Origin: Kitasatospora cinereorecta
GTDB taxonomy: Bacteria > Actinomycetota > Actinomycetes > Streptomycetales > Streptomycetaceae
Assembly: GCF_024172095.1 (NCBI RefSeq)
Contig: NZ_JAMZDX010000007.1
Coordinates: 62,001 to 126,000, forward strand
Reading direction: 5' to 3'
DNA length: 64,000 nucleotides
Within the stretch, counting starts at the first letter, position 1, and each line of letters starts with the position of its first letter. The notes beneath the pieces are model-generated. The model was given only the letters and a program-made list of their open reading frames with translations. It was not told the origin of the DNA and made no database searches. This document shows positions 10,217-18,771 of this stretch, piece by piece. The position numbers and the translations under genes were made by a program.

Positions 10217-10399
10217 ATGGACGGCGGCGCGTACGGCACGGACCCGGTCGAGGGCGGCGAGTCCGCCTGCTGGCTGGACCGCGTCTGCCCCGACTGCGGA
10301 CGCCTCCAGGACCGGCCGGTCGAGGACCGCTGCGCCGCCTGCGCGGCGGATGCCGGCGTCGAGAGCAGCGGCCCGGTCGACGGCGGTCAAACGGTGTGA
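10217..10399 (+). CDS. Small CxxC-CxxC zinc-ribbon-like protein
   Basis: A 60-residue acidic protein containing RVCPDCGRLQDRPVEDRCAAC. Two CxxC pairs 13 residues apart form a probable rubredoxin- or zinc-ribbon-type metal site. ACWLDRVC-type small proteins are a recurrent unassigned family in streptomycetes. The ATG at 10217 is preceded by GAGG at suitable spacing; ATG 10208 is an in-frame alternative adding three residues. It lies 147 bases upstream of the vWA-like gene on the same strand, but a separate promoter is possible. The function is unknown. Confidence 0.6.
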   Translation: MDGGAYGTDPVEGGESACWLDRVCPDCGRLQDRPVEDRCAACAADAGVESSGPVDGGQTV

Positions 10400-10500
10400 C
10401 GGACCGGCCGGGCGGCTGTTACGGTCCTCGGGCCGGCCGCGGGACTCCGGTGCGACTTCCGGAACGTGCCTCTGAAGCAATGATTCGCAGTTCGTGCCCC

Positions 10501-10538
10501 CATTCCCCGGCCGGCATCCGACATTCACGGGGGGAATG
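10501..10538 (+). promoter_or_regulatory. Leader hairpin that could mask the vWA-gene ribosome-binding region
   Basis: CATTCCCC (10501-10508) is perfectly complementary to GGGGAATG (10531-10538), with a 22-base loop. The 3' arm contains much of the G-run (10529-10534) lying just before the GTG start at 10547. If transcribed, folding could reduce ribosome access. This is seen in sequence only, and the regulatory role is inference. Confidence 0.4.
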
Positions 10539-10546
10539 ATCAGCAG

Positions 10547-12043
10547 GTGGGCGGGGACGTGGACGGGTACGGCGACCTGATCGCCGCCGAGGACGTGCTG
10601 CTGTTCGTCAACGCGGCGATCACCGCCACCGGGCAGCGGGAGTTTCACGCGGGCGCGGCCGAGCAGCAGCTCTCGCTCTCCTTCCTGCACGCCTACATGC
10701 TCGGCAACTACCGGGAGCCGTACGCCGCCGCGCTCGCGCTCGACATCAACGACCACAACGCGGCGCTGATCATCCGCGGACTGCTGGAGAGCGCCGCCGA
10801 GGCCACCGCCGAGCAGCGCCGCACCGAAGGCCGGCTGATCGCACGGCGCCTCGCCCTGCTGCCGCCGCAGCGGGTGTACCGGCTGTTCGGCGAGCTGCGC
10901 CGGGCCAAGGTCAACAACCGGCGGACCCGGGCGATCCTGCGCGAGTGGCTGGCCGCCCGGCCGGACCAGACCCTCGACGCGGTGAAGTACCGCGCCGGGC
11001 TCAAGCAGGCCCTGCGGCACGCCCACCTGCCCGCCGCGGCGGCGGAGACCGGCGCCTTCCTCTTCGGCCCCGCGGCGCGCGGCCGCTTCGAGGCCCCGCT
11101 GCTGGACGCCTGGCGACGCGCCCACTACCAGCAGTCCGCGCTCTACGAACTGCCGTACACGGTGGCCGAGGGCTTCGCCCGCACCCACCGGATCCCACGC
11201 GCGACCTTCCTGGAACGGATCACCCCGCAGCTGACCCGCCTCGAACGCCTGCGGCTGCAGGAATCGGCCCGCGGCGCGGGCGTCGACTCGGTGCGCGCGG
11301 ATGCCGTCGAGCTCGGCCGGATGCCGCTGACCCGCCTCGCCTCCTACGTGCTCGGCCTCGCGCCCGCCGACCGGCTGGCACGCCGGACCGAGCTGACCGC
11401 TGCGCTGCGCACGGCCGCCCGCCGGGCAGCCGGCGCGGAGGCCGGCCAGTGGGGCCGGGTCGCGGCGGTCCTGGACGACAGCTTCTCCTCCTCCGGCTCC
11501 GGCGCCAAGCGCCGCCGCCCGCTCGCGGTCGCCCTCGCCTGCCACTTCCTGCTGGAGGCGCTGGCCGGCCGGTACACCGGCCTGTGGACCTCCGGCCGCA
11601 CCGACGCGCTGCTCGCCCGCCCCACCGGCCCGACCCCGCTCGGCCGGCGCATCCTCGACGCCCTCGACACCGCGCCCGACCGGCTGCTGATCGTCTCCGA
11701 CGGCTGGGACAACGCCCCGCCCGGCCTCGCCGCCGAAGTGCTGCGGGTCTGGCGGACCCGGCTCGACCCGGACCACCGCACCAGCATCGTCCACCTCAAC
11801 CCGGTGTACGACGCGGAGGGCTTCGACGTCCGGCGCCTCGCCCCGACCGTGCCGACGGCCGGGCTGCGCGACGCCGAGGACCTGCCGGCCCTGGTCGAGT
11901 TCGCCCGCTTCGCCGAGGGCCGGACCGACCTCACCGAGCTGACCGCCCACCTCGCCGCCCGCACCGCACGCTTCCTGGCCGGCCCCGGGTCCCCGGCCGG
12001 CCGTACCACCGGAGCGAACTCCGAACCGGGGGAGGACACATGA
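10547..12043 (+). CDS. von Willebrand A / TROVE-like protein (Ro60-type architecture)
   Basis: A 498-residue protein not firmly recognisable by name. Residues 1-290 are all-helical, repeat-like and basic (KVNNRRTRAILREWL), reminiscent of the RNA-binding TROVE solenoid. Residues about 300-470 resemble a vWA domain: AAVLDDSFSSSGSG carries a MIDAS-like D-x-S-x-S, PTPLGRRILDAL may supply the threonine, and RLLIVSDGWDN the third acidic motif. Ro60-family proteins bind Y-RNA or tRNA-like RNAs in RNA quality control. GTG 10547 is used; GTG 10559 is an alternative. The stop overlaps the next start (ATGA), so the two products probably act together. An RNA-repair or RNA-surveillance role is inferred. 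Confidence 0.6.
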   Translation: MGGDVDGYGDLIAAEDVLLFVNAAITATGQREFHAGAAEQQLSLSFLHAYMLGNYREPYAAALALDINDHNAALIIRGLLESAAEATAEQRRTEGRLIARRLALLPPQRVYRLFGELRRAKVNNRRTRAILREWLAARPDQTLDAVKYRAGLKQALRHAHLPAAAAETGAFLFGPAARGRFEAPLLDAWRRAHYQQSALYELPYTVAEGFARTHRIPRATFLERITPQLTRLERLRLQESARGAGVDSVRADAVELGRMPLTRLASYVLGLAPADRLARRTELTAALRTAARRAAGAEAGQWGRVAAVLDDSFSSSGSGAKRRRPLAVALACHFLLEALAGRYTGLWTSGRTDALLARPTGPTPLGRRILDALDTAPDRLLIVSDGWDNAPPGLAAEVLRVWRTRLDPDHRTSIVHLNPVYDAEGFDVRRLAPTVPTAGLRDAEDLPALVEFARFAEGRTDLTELTAHLAARTARFLAGPGSPAGRTTGANSEPGEDT

Positions 12044-13209
12044 CCAACCGGACCACCGTCCGGCTCGACCTGACCGGACTCACCACCCGACCCGCCCAGG
12101 TGTGGGGCGGCGTACGGCTGGTCCCGCTGGTCCGCCACCAGCCGATCGACGACCTGCGCCTGCACCAGGAACTCTTCGGCGAGGAGCACCGCACCGTCCT
12201 GCTCGACCGGCGCACCGCCTACACCGCGTACATCCCGCACGGCTTCGTCGCCGACTGGACCTGCGACCGCACCCCGGCCGCCGCGTACGGCACCCAGTTC
12301 GCCGCCCCCGCCGACCGTCCGGGCGCCCCGCCTGAGCGGATCCGGATCCGGCCGCCCCGCCGCCTCGCCCAGCGCGCGGGCGCCGACCGGCTGCGCTTCG
12401 TACCGCTCCACCTCGCCCTCGAGGGCTACCTCGCGCTGCACTTCGGCGGCCCCACCATCGCCTGGGAGGAGTGGTCCCAGCAGGCGCTGCGCCGCGGACT
12501 CTCCCCGCGCGCCGAGGAGGCCTACGCCGGCGCCTCCGTCCGCGGACTCGCCGACGCACTGCGGGTGTTCGAGATCCACCCCGGCCAGTGCGGACTCGCC
12601 CTGTACGTCGCCGACGCGCTCGCCGCCGCGTTCGTCGTACCCCACCCCGACGACTACCGCGCCCTCCACCGCAGCCTGCTGCTCGACCTGTACGGCGAAC
12701 TCGTCCACCACTACGCCCTGCTGGCCGCACCCGTACCCGACTTCCGGGCCGACCTGCGCAGTTCGCCGATCCGCTCGCTCGCCGACCTGCGCGGTGCGGT
12801 CGACCGGCAGGAGCAGCAGTGGGCGGCCTTCCACGACCACACCATGGCCGAAGGGCTGCTCGCCGCCGACTACCGGCACCGCCCGGTCCACCGGATGGGC
12901 CGCTTCACCCTCTCCCGCTTCCTGCCCGACTTCCGCCCCAAGCAGGAGAACCACCTCGGCGAGACCATCACCGACGAGCACGGCCGGATCGCCTACCTGA
13001 AGACCTTCCGCCTCTCCGAGAGCCAGGTCCGGCGCGGCCATCTGCTCGACCGGCTCTCCGCCCACGACTGGCGCCTCTCCGCCGCAGCCGCCGAACTCGG
13101 CATCACCGAAGCCCAGTTCGCCCTGCGCCTGGAAGCCGCCGGCTTCGGCCACCTGCTCCGCCAGGACATCCTCGACCACTACCGCCGCCGCCATCGCGAA
13201 GGCCGCTGA
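12040..13209 (+). CDS. ARPP-like conserved protein with C-terminal Fis-type HTH
   Basis: A 389-residue protein. The N-terminal block PAQVWGGVRLVPLVR, followed by PHGFVADWT, resembles, from memory, the ARPP-type domains described in actinobacterial RNA-repair and biological-conflict gene neighbourhoods. Residues about 325-385 (WRLSAAAAELGITEAQFALRL) look like a Fis-type helix-turn-helix, suggesting nucleic-acid binding. ATG at 12040 overlaps the previous stop by four bases with a GGGGGAGG ribosome-binding site, so translation is coupled to the vWA-like gene. No catalytic motif was recognised. Its 3' end overlaps the convergent regulator gene by 31 bases. Confidence 0.55.
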   Translation: MTNRTTVRLDLTGLTTRPAQVWGGVRLVPLVRHQPIDDLRLHQELFGEEHRTVLLDRRTAYTAYIPHGFVADWTCDRTPAAAYGTQFAAPADRPGAPPERIRIRPPRRLAQRAGADRLRFVPLHLALEGYLALHFGGPTIAWEEWSQQALRRGLSPRAEEAYAGASVRGLADALRVFEIHPGQCGLALYVADALAAAFVVPHPDDYRALHRSLLLDLYGELVHHYALLAAPVPDFRADLRSSPIRSLADLRGAVDRQEQQWAAFHDHTMAEGLLAADYRHRPVHRMGRFTLSRFLPDFRPKQENHLGETITDEHGRIAYLKTFRLSESQVRRGHLLDRLSAHDWRLSAAAAELGITEAQFALRLEAAGFGHLLRQDILDHYRRRHREGR

Positions 13210-14348
13210 CCCACCCTTTCAGGCCCGGCGGTGGAGTAGGGGCGACGGCCGACTCCGGCGCACGGACGGGGCGGCCCGGTTGCCTTCAGCAGGACGCTGC
13301 CGATGCGGTCAGGATCAGGGCTCGGCCCCGGCACGGGAATCAGCGGCCCGGTGGTGGTGGGCCAGAGCCAGCCGTGTTCCTTGGCGCGCAGGCCTGCCTC
13401 GAAGCGGCTGCGGGCGCCGAGGCGGGTCATCAGGGCGGCGGCGGTGCGGCGGACGGTGCGGACGGAGAGGCCGAGGCGGTTGGCGACGGCCTCGTCGGTG
13501 AGGCCCTCGGCGAGGAGGCGGAGCAGGGCGCCCTCCTGGCGGGTGAGTCCGTCCTCGCGGCCGGGGCAGGTGTCGCCGAGCGGGACGGCGGTGGCCCAGA
13601 CCGCTTCGAACAGGGCGAGCAGGGCGCTGACCACGCCGGGCGTCTGGATGAGCACGGCGTCCGCGCCCGGGCTGTGGGGGTCGACGGAGACCAGGGCGGC
13701 CCGCCGGTCGAAGACGATCATCCGGACCGGCAGTACCGGTGCGGTGCGGATCTCCGCCCCCAGGCCGGTCAGCCACCGGGCGTGCTCCATGGTGGCCTCG
13801 TCGCGGCGGGCGCCGTCGATGTAGACCGAGCGCATCCGCATGCCGCGGGCCATCGCCTGGGCGTTGGCCGCGCGGGAGGCGGCGGTGGCGGCGGTGGCCC
13901 GGGCGGCGGGCTGGAAGGAGAGGCATTCGACCTGCGCCTCGGTGGCCAGCCGGTCCAGGCGGGCGACCACGGTGTCCCGGCCGGTCAGGCGCTCGGTGTC
14001 GGGCTGCCCGTCCGGTCCGGCCATCGCGTAGGCGGTGAGCAGCTGCGCGACGGTCTCCCGGCTGCGATCGAACTCGTCTTGCCGGCACCGGAGTTGTTCC
14101 TCCTGGACGGTCAGCAGCTGGCGCAGTCCGGCCCGCGGGTCGGCCAGCTGCAGCTCGCCCTCGAACTCCACCGACTCGCGTACCAGGCCGAGTTCGGCGA
14201 GCCGGTCGAGCGCGGCGCGGATCCGTTCGGGCGGAAGGCCGAGCCGGTCGGCGAGTTCGCCGTTGCGTCTCGCGCCGTCGGTCAGCATCAGCCGGTAGAC
14301 CGCGCCGGCGTCCGGCCCGATCCCGAGCGCCTCGTACGACATCGCCAT
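13179..14348 (-). CDS. LuxR-type regulator with N-terminal TrmB-like winged helix
   Basis: A 389-residue regulator with two DNA-binding modules. An N-terminal winged helix, about residues 5-70 (NGELADRLGLPPERIRAALDR), resembles TrmB. A LuxR-type HTH at about residues 270-330 (LTRQEGALLRLLAEGLTDEA, LGLSVRTVRRTAAALMTRLG) follows a middle domain resembling the phospholipase-D-like sensor of Streptomyces TrmB/LuxR hybrids. The tail of about 50 residues after the HTH is proline/arginine-rich and overlaps the convergent ARPP-like gene end. ATG 14348 is chosen; ATG 14342 is an in-frame alternative. Target genes are unknown. Confidence 0.82.
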   Translation of the reverse strand: MAMSYEALGIGPDAGAVYRLMLTDGARRNGELADRLGLPPERIRAALDRLAELGLVRESVEFEGELQLADPRAGLRQLLTVQEEQLRCRQDEFDRSRETVAQLLTAYAMAGPDGQPDTERLTGRDTVVARLDRLATEAQVECLSFQPAARATAATAASRAANAQAMARGMRMRSVYIDGARRDEATMEHARWLTGLGAEIRTAPVLPVRMIVFDRRAALVSVDPHSPGADAVLIQTPGVVSALLALFEAVWATAVPLGDTCPGREDGLTRQEGALLRLLAEGLTDEAVANRLGLSVRTVRRTAAALMTRLGARSRFEAGLRAKEHGWLWPTTTGPLIPVPGPSPDPDRIGSVLLKATGPPRPCAGVGRRPYSTAGPERVGQRPSRWRRR

Positions 14349-14538
14349 GTCCCCCGTTCCCCCGTGGTCCGTGCGTGTCGCCATCCTGCCACTGGCCGGT
14401 AGCTGCCCGCTGACGATCTTCCGCCGCCCGTGCTGACCAGGGCAGACTCTCCTGTCGGCCGCGCTGGGCCGCGACCCGCCACCCCCAGCACGCGTCCACC
14501 CGCTGCACGTGTCCACCGCTCCGAGGGAGTCATTCGTC

Positions 14539-15216
14539 ATGCCCGACAACGGAACCGCCGGCGCGCAGCGCGGCAGACTGCCGCGCCTGCTGCTCGACTG
14601 GGGTCCGACCCTGCTGTTCAACGTGCTGGCGCCGATCATCACGTTCAACCTGCTGACCGCGCACGGCACGGCGGAGCCCGCCGCGCTGCTGATCGCCTCC
14701 GGCTGGCCGGTGATCGACCTCGGGGTCTACTTCCTGCTGCACCGGCGGCTGGACGAGTTCGGCATCTTCTCGCTGGCGACGATGGCGCTCGGCGCGATCA
14801 GCGCACTGGCGTACAACACCACCAAGCTGATCTTCCTCAAGGACTCGGCGCTCACCGGCCTGATCGGACTCGGCTTCCTGGTCACCCTGCTGACGGCCCG
14901 TCCGGCGATGTTCTACTTCGGCCGGAAGTTCGCCTCCGGCGGCACCCCCGAGGGCATCGCCCGCTGGAACGGCCTGTGGCAGTACGAGGGCTTCCGTCGC
15001 GGCCAGCGGCGGCTGACCGTGATCTGGGGCGTGGCGTTCCTGGTCGAGGCGAGCCTGAAGGCCGCCCTGGTCTTCGTGCTCTCGGCCGCCACCATGCTGA
15101 CCGTCAGCAGCATCCTGCCGTGGGCGTTCCTCGGCGGGCTGATCTTCTACACCATCGGGTACGGGCGGCGCGCCCAGGCCCGGATGCAGGCCGCGATCCC
15201 GTCCGCCGCGGTCTGA
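14539..15216 (+). CDS. VC0807-like integral membrane protein
   Basis: A 225-residue protein with about six hydrophobic segments. The phrases LLFNVLAPIITFNLL, ALLIASGWPVIDL and FYFGRKFA are typical of the VC0807 family, a widespread uncharacterised membrane family resembling half of an intracellular septation-type membrane protein. ATG 14539 has CGAGGGAG about 10 bases upstream. It is transcribed divergently from the LuxR-type regulator across a 190-base spacer, so regulation by that protein is plausible but unproven. No catalytic residues are evident. Confidence 0.8.
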   Translation: MPDNGTAGAQRGRLPRLLLDWGPTLLFNVLAPIITFNLLTAHGTAEPAALLIASGWPVIDLGVYFLLHRRLDEFGIFSLATMALGAISALAYNTTKLIFLKDSALTGLIGLGFLVTLLTARPAMFYFGRKFASGGTPEGIARWNGLWQYEGFRRGQRRLTVIWGVAFLVEASLKAALVFVLSAATMLTVSSILPWAFLGGLIFYTIGYGRRAQARMQAAIPSAAV

Positions 15217-15298
15217 CCGGCGGCCCGCCGCCCGCTCCGACCGCCGGCCCGCCGCCGCGGGGTGCGCCGTACACTCGGGCCACGCGGTCGGAGGGGGA

Positions 15299-16459
15299 GT
15301 GGCGGTGCGGGGACCACTGGTGTGGCGGGCCGGGGACGGTCCGCTGGCCGACTGGCTGGCCCGGGTCGACGGGCAACTGGTCGGCCCGCAGCCGCGCGGC
15401 TACGCGCTTTGGGGCGACCGCACCTGGCCGGACCGGCCCTACGGCCGGGTCCTGGCCGACGGCCTCACCCCGGCCGCGCTCGCCGAACGGCTCACCGCCG
15501 AGGGCGTCGACGGCCTGTACGCGCGCACCACGGGCGGCGCCACCCTCGACACCCCGCGGCTCGAGATCGCCCTGCTCGCGGAGCCGGACCGGCTCGCCGC
15601 CCCGCTGCTGGGCGCCGAACCGGGCGGCACCCCCGCCGGCCCGGTGCCGCTGGTGGCGCGCGTCCGCACCCCCGCCGACCTCGGCGCCTTCCTGACCCGC
15701 TGGGCGCCGCTGCTGCCCGGCGGGGTACCGGCCTTCGACTGGCCCGACGAGCCGCTGGACCAGCCGCTCGGCGCCACCGTGCTGCACCTGCACGACTCGC
15801 TGCGCCTGCTCCTCCAGCCGCTCGCCGCCGCCGAACAGCGGGGCGTCGACGCCGCCACCCGCCTGCTGGTCGACCTGCCCGCCGCCGACGTCGAGGGGCA
15901 CGCCGCCATGCTGGGCTCGGCCGCCGTCCTGGCCGAGCACCGCCCGCGCACCCTGGGGGACCTCGGCCGCTGGCTCGTCGACCTCGCCGAACTCTGGGCC
16001 GACCCGGCGCCCCTCCCCGCGCTCGGCCTGTGGCAGGGCGCGTCCGCGCTGCCGCGCGACACCGTCGCCGCGGTGACCCGGATCGATTCCGGGCAGCCGC
16101 GCCTGACGCTGCGCCGGCACGGCCACCGGGAGCTGACCGCGCAGGGCCCGGTCACCACGTTCGCCGCCTGGGCCGCGCCGCTGCTCACCGCCGAGGTGCA
16201 CGCCGCTGTCTGCCCCGGCGGCCGGAAGAAGCTGCTGCGCTGGCTGGAGCGGGTCGAGCGGGCCGTCCTGGACGGCCCCGCCCGATGGACCGTCGGCGAC
16301 GGCGTCCCGCTCACCACCGGACAGCTCGCCGACCTGCTCGCCGCCGACGGCAACCCGGACCAGCCGCTCACCGTCGCCCACCTGGGCCCGGCCACCCTCG
16401 ACCTCGCCGCGGGCCGCCTCACCGTCACCGGCCGCCGGGACGTGCCGGACAGGTCGTAG
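15299..16459 (+). CDS. Conserved hypothetical protein, 386 aa
   Basis: I do not recognise this protein. It is soluble, leucine- and alanine-rich, starts at GTG 15299 after a GGAGGGGGA ribosome-binding site, and has strong third-position GC bias, so it is very likely real. It shows no signal peptide or membrane segment. The C-terminal third contains CPGGRKKLLRWLERVERAV and a repeated-strand-like stretch. It stands alone between the VC0807-like gene and a convergent small hypothetical gene. Confidence 0.65.
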   Translation: MAVRGPLVWRAGDGPLADWLARVDGQLVGPQPRGYALWGDRTWPDRPYGRVLADGLTPAALAERLTAEGVDGLYARTTGGATLDTPRLEIALLAEPDRLAAPLLGAEPGGTPAGPVPLVARVRTPADLGAFLTRWAPLLPGGVPAFDWPDEPLDQPLGATVLHLHDSLRLLLQPLAAAEQRGVDAATRLLVDLPAADVEGHAAMLGSAAVLAEHRPRTLGDLGRWLVDLAELWADPAPLPALGLWQGASALPRDTVAAVTRIDSGQPRLTLRRHGHRELTAQGPVTTFAAWAAPLLTAEVHAAVCPGGRKKLLRWLERVERAVLDGPARWTVGDGVPLTTGQLADLLAADGNPDQPLTVAHLGPATLDLAAGRLTVTGRRDVPDRS

Positions 16460-16484
16460 CCGACGGCCGCGCCCCGGACCGGCC

Positions 16485-16964
16485 TCAGCGATGGGCCGCG
16501 GCGCGGACGGCGGCGAGCAGCGACGGGTCGGCGCGGACCGTGCAGCCGTCCGCATCGGCGCGCAGCAGCACCAGCTGCGGGTGGCAGGGCGCCGGGCCGG
16601 TGCCGGCGGCGACGACCAGGCCGGGGAAGCGGTCTAGCAGGCGCTCCAGGCCGTCGCAGACGCCGTCCAGCAGGATGCCCTTGACCGGCAGCCGCAGCAG
16701 CTGGTCGACGTCCAGGCGGCCCGCGCCCGCGCCCGCACCCCCACTGCCGCCCGCCGCCGGGCCCGCGTCGGTGGGCGGGACGCGGTAGCGGTGCAGCCCA
16801 TACGCCTGGGCGGCGCGGTCGACCGGGCCGTCGTCCGGTCCGCTGACCGCGACCCGGTGGACGCCCGGGGTGAAGCACGCGGCGAGGACCAGGTCGAGCG
16901 CCGCCCGGAGGTCGCGGGTGCGCAGGCCGCCGTCGGAGTCGGGGGCAGGCGGGGGCAGGGGCAT
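16485..16964 (-). CDS. Hypothetical protein, 159 aa, with glycine-rich insert
   Basis: Not recognised. Residues about 15-55 (LRAALDLVLAACFTPGVHRVAVSG) and the rest form an alternating helix/strand pattern, interrupted by an AAGGSGGAGAGAG linker near residue 75. The last 70 residues again look alpha/beta (VKGILLDGVCDGLERLLDRF). It has an ATG start but no clear ribosome-binding site. It is convergent with the preceding hypothetical gene, separated by 25 bases. Fold and function are unknown. Confidence 0.5.
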   Translation of the reverse strand: MPLPPPAPDSDGGLRTRDLRAALDLVLAACFTPGVHRVAVSGPDDGPVDRAAQAYGLHRYRVPPTDAGPAAGGSGGAGAGAGRLDVDQLLRLPVKGILLDGVCDGLERLLDRFPGLVVAAGTGPAPCHPQLVLLRADADGCTVRADPSLLAAVRAAAHR

Positions 16965-17077
16965 GGCGTCCTCCGTCGTCGCGGCGTCCTCCGGCAGTGA
17001 TCCTCGCGGGGCCCGGCGGACCGGTCAATCGAACTCCGCCCGAACGGTCCATTCGTCGTACTGGTCCTGGCGCGGGC

Positions 17078-18661
17078 TCAGCTGCCGTACGGACGCTGCG
17101 CGTCGTGCGCCAGCAGCGCGACGTACAGCGAGGTCAGCTGCTCCAGGTCGTCGAGGTCGAGGCCGAGCAGCGACTCGATGCTCTGCAGCCGCCGGTACAG
17201 CGCCGGCCGGCTGACGTGCTGCTCCTGCGCGGCGAGCGACTTGTTGCGGCCGGTGCGCAGATAGGTGCGCAGCACGTCCAGCAGGTCGGGACGGCCGAGC
17301 AGCGGGCCGAGTTCGCGCTCGATGAACGCCTGCAGCTCCGGCTCCTCGCGCAGCAGCCGGACCAGCCCGCGCAGCCGTACGTCGCGCAGCCGAGCCACCG
17401 GTCCGGCCGGCGGGGCGGCCACGGCGGCGTCCGCGACGTGCACCGCCTCCACGAAGGAGCGGCGGACCTCGTCCAGCACCGCGCAGCCGAACCCGGCGCC
17501 CGCCACCGCCGCCACCCCGCGCGCCGCCAGCTTCTCGTGCACCCGCACCGCGAGCCGCCGCGCCTGCGCGTCCGGGTCGTGCTCGTAGCCGACGCTGAGC
17601 AGGACCGCGACCGCGTCCCCGCCGACCCGGGCGGCCAGCCCGGCCAGGCCCTCCTCGGCGAGCGCCCGGTCCACCACCGCGCCGAGGTCCGCCACCTCCG
17701 CGAGCGGCCGGACCACCAGCGGGACGAACACCCGCCGCCCGGTCGGCAGCCCGGCCGCCCGCACCCGCGGCAGCAGGTCCTCGGCGCGGGCCGTGCCCGA
17801 CGCCAGCTCGGTCAGCAGCGCCTCCGCCGCCTGCCCCTCCCAGCCGCGCTCGCCGGCCCCGAGCAGCCGGTGCAGCGCCAGCGCCTCCGCGCCCCGACGG
17901 CCCAGCACCCGCCCGGTCGCCTCGCCGCCCCGGTGCCCGAACAGCACCAGCCACCCCCACTGGGTGCCGCGCGCCTCCAGCCGGGCCACCACCTGCCCGT
18001 CCGGGCCGAGCGCCACCGCACCGTTGCCGGGCAGCTCGGCCAGTTGGCGCGAGATCCGCTCCCAGTCGCGCAGCAGATCCCCCTGCGCGCCGCGCTCCCC
18101 GGCACACGCCAGCACCCGGTGCGCCAGGTTCACCACCACCGCGGGACCGCCGCTGTACGCCGCGATCTCGTCCAGCAGCCGCTGCAGCGACACCCCCGAG
18201 AGGTTGAGCGCGGACAGCGCGTCGCCCATCCGCTCGGACAGGTCCAGCGCCGCGAACCTGCCGTGCAGCAGCCGCGCGTGCACCTCCTCCGTCAGCCGCG
18301 CGAACGGCGCCGGACGGTGCAGCACGATCAGCGGCACCCGGCAGCGCACCGCCGCCCGGCGCATCGCCTCCGGCACCGTCCGGAACGCCCGCCCCAGCCC
18401 CAGCACCACCGCCGCCGCGTCCGCCCGGCGCATCGCCTCCACGTACTCGACCTGCGCCCGGTCCTCGCCCGCCAGCAGCAGCCCCGTGGTCAGCACCACC
18501 TCGCCGCCGGTCAGCATCACCGCCACGTCCGGCGCCTCCGCCACGTGCAGCCAGCGCACCGGCCGGTCCAGCCGGTCCGGGCACGCCACCACCTCGGCGC
18601 CCCACGCCGCGACCTGCTCCAGGCCCAGCACGTCCCGCACGGTCAGCCGGCCCTCGCTCAC
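17078..18661 (-). CDS. PucR-family transcriptional regulator
   Basis: A 527-residue regulator with the N-terminal PucR domain (about residues 5-125: LTVRDVLGL, GGEVVLTTG, VVLGLGRAF), a central GGDEF-like module and the C-terminal PucR helix-turn-helix (about 450-520: LLDVLRTYLRTGRNKSLAAQ, HVSRPALYRRLQSIE). PucR proteins control purine, pyrimidine or nitrogen-source catabolism and related pathways. The GTG start is preceded by GGAGGGGAGG. It is divergent from bioF with a palindrome between them. It could also govern the hydantoin/pyrimidine operon 14 kb away, since PucR genes often sit beside such operons; that link is inference. Confidence 0.92.
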   Translation of the reverse strand: MSEGRLTVRDVLGLEQVAAWGAEVVACPDRLDRPVRWLHVAEAPDVAVMLTGGEVVLTTGLLLAGEDRAQVEYVEAMRRADAAAVVLGLGRAFRTVPEAMRRAAVRCRVPLIVLHRPAPFARLTEEVHARLLHGRFAALDLSERMGDALSALNLSGVSLQRLLDEIAAYSGGPAVVVNLAHRVLACAGERGAQGDLLRDWERISRQLAELPGNGAVALGPDGQVVARLEARGTQWGWLVLFGHRGGEATGRVLGRRGAEALALHRLLGAGERGWEGQAAEALLTELASGTARAEDLLPRVRAAGLPTGRRVFVPLVVRPLAEVADLGAVVDRALAEEGLAGLAARVGGDAVAVLLSVGYEHDPDAQARRLAVRVHEKLAARGVAAVAGAGFGCAVLDEVRRSFVEAVHVADAAVAAPPAGPVARLRDVRLRGLVRLLREEPELQAFIERELGPLLGRPDLLDVLRTYLRTGRNKSLAAQEQHVSRPALYRRLQSIESLLGLDLDDLEQLTSLYVALLAHDAQRPYGS

Positions 18662-18718
18662 CCTGCCTCCCCTCCGGGTGGAGATCGCAGGAGTCTACGG
18701 CGACCACCCCGCCCGCGG

Positions 18719-18734
18719 TGTGCCATGTCGCACA
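18719..18734. promoter_or_regulatory. Palindrome between pucR-type gene and bioF
   Basis: TGTGC (18719-18723) and GCACA (18730-18734) flank a 6-base centre, in the 110-base divergent spacer and 37 bases before the bioF ATG. It is a plausible operator for the adjacent PucR-type regulator, though PucR binding specificity is not established here. Confidence 0.35.
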
Positions 18735-18771
18735 TTGCCCCGCCCCGACCCCGGATGACAGAGTGCCGAGC

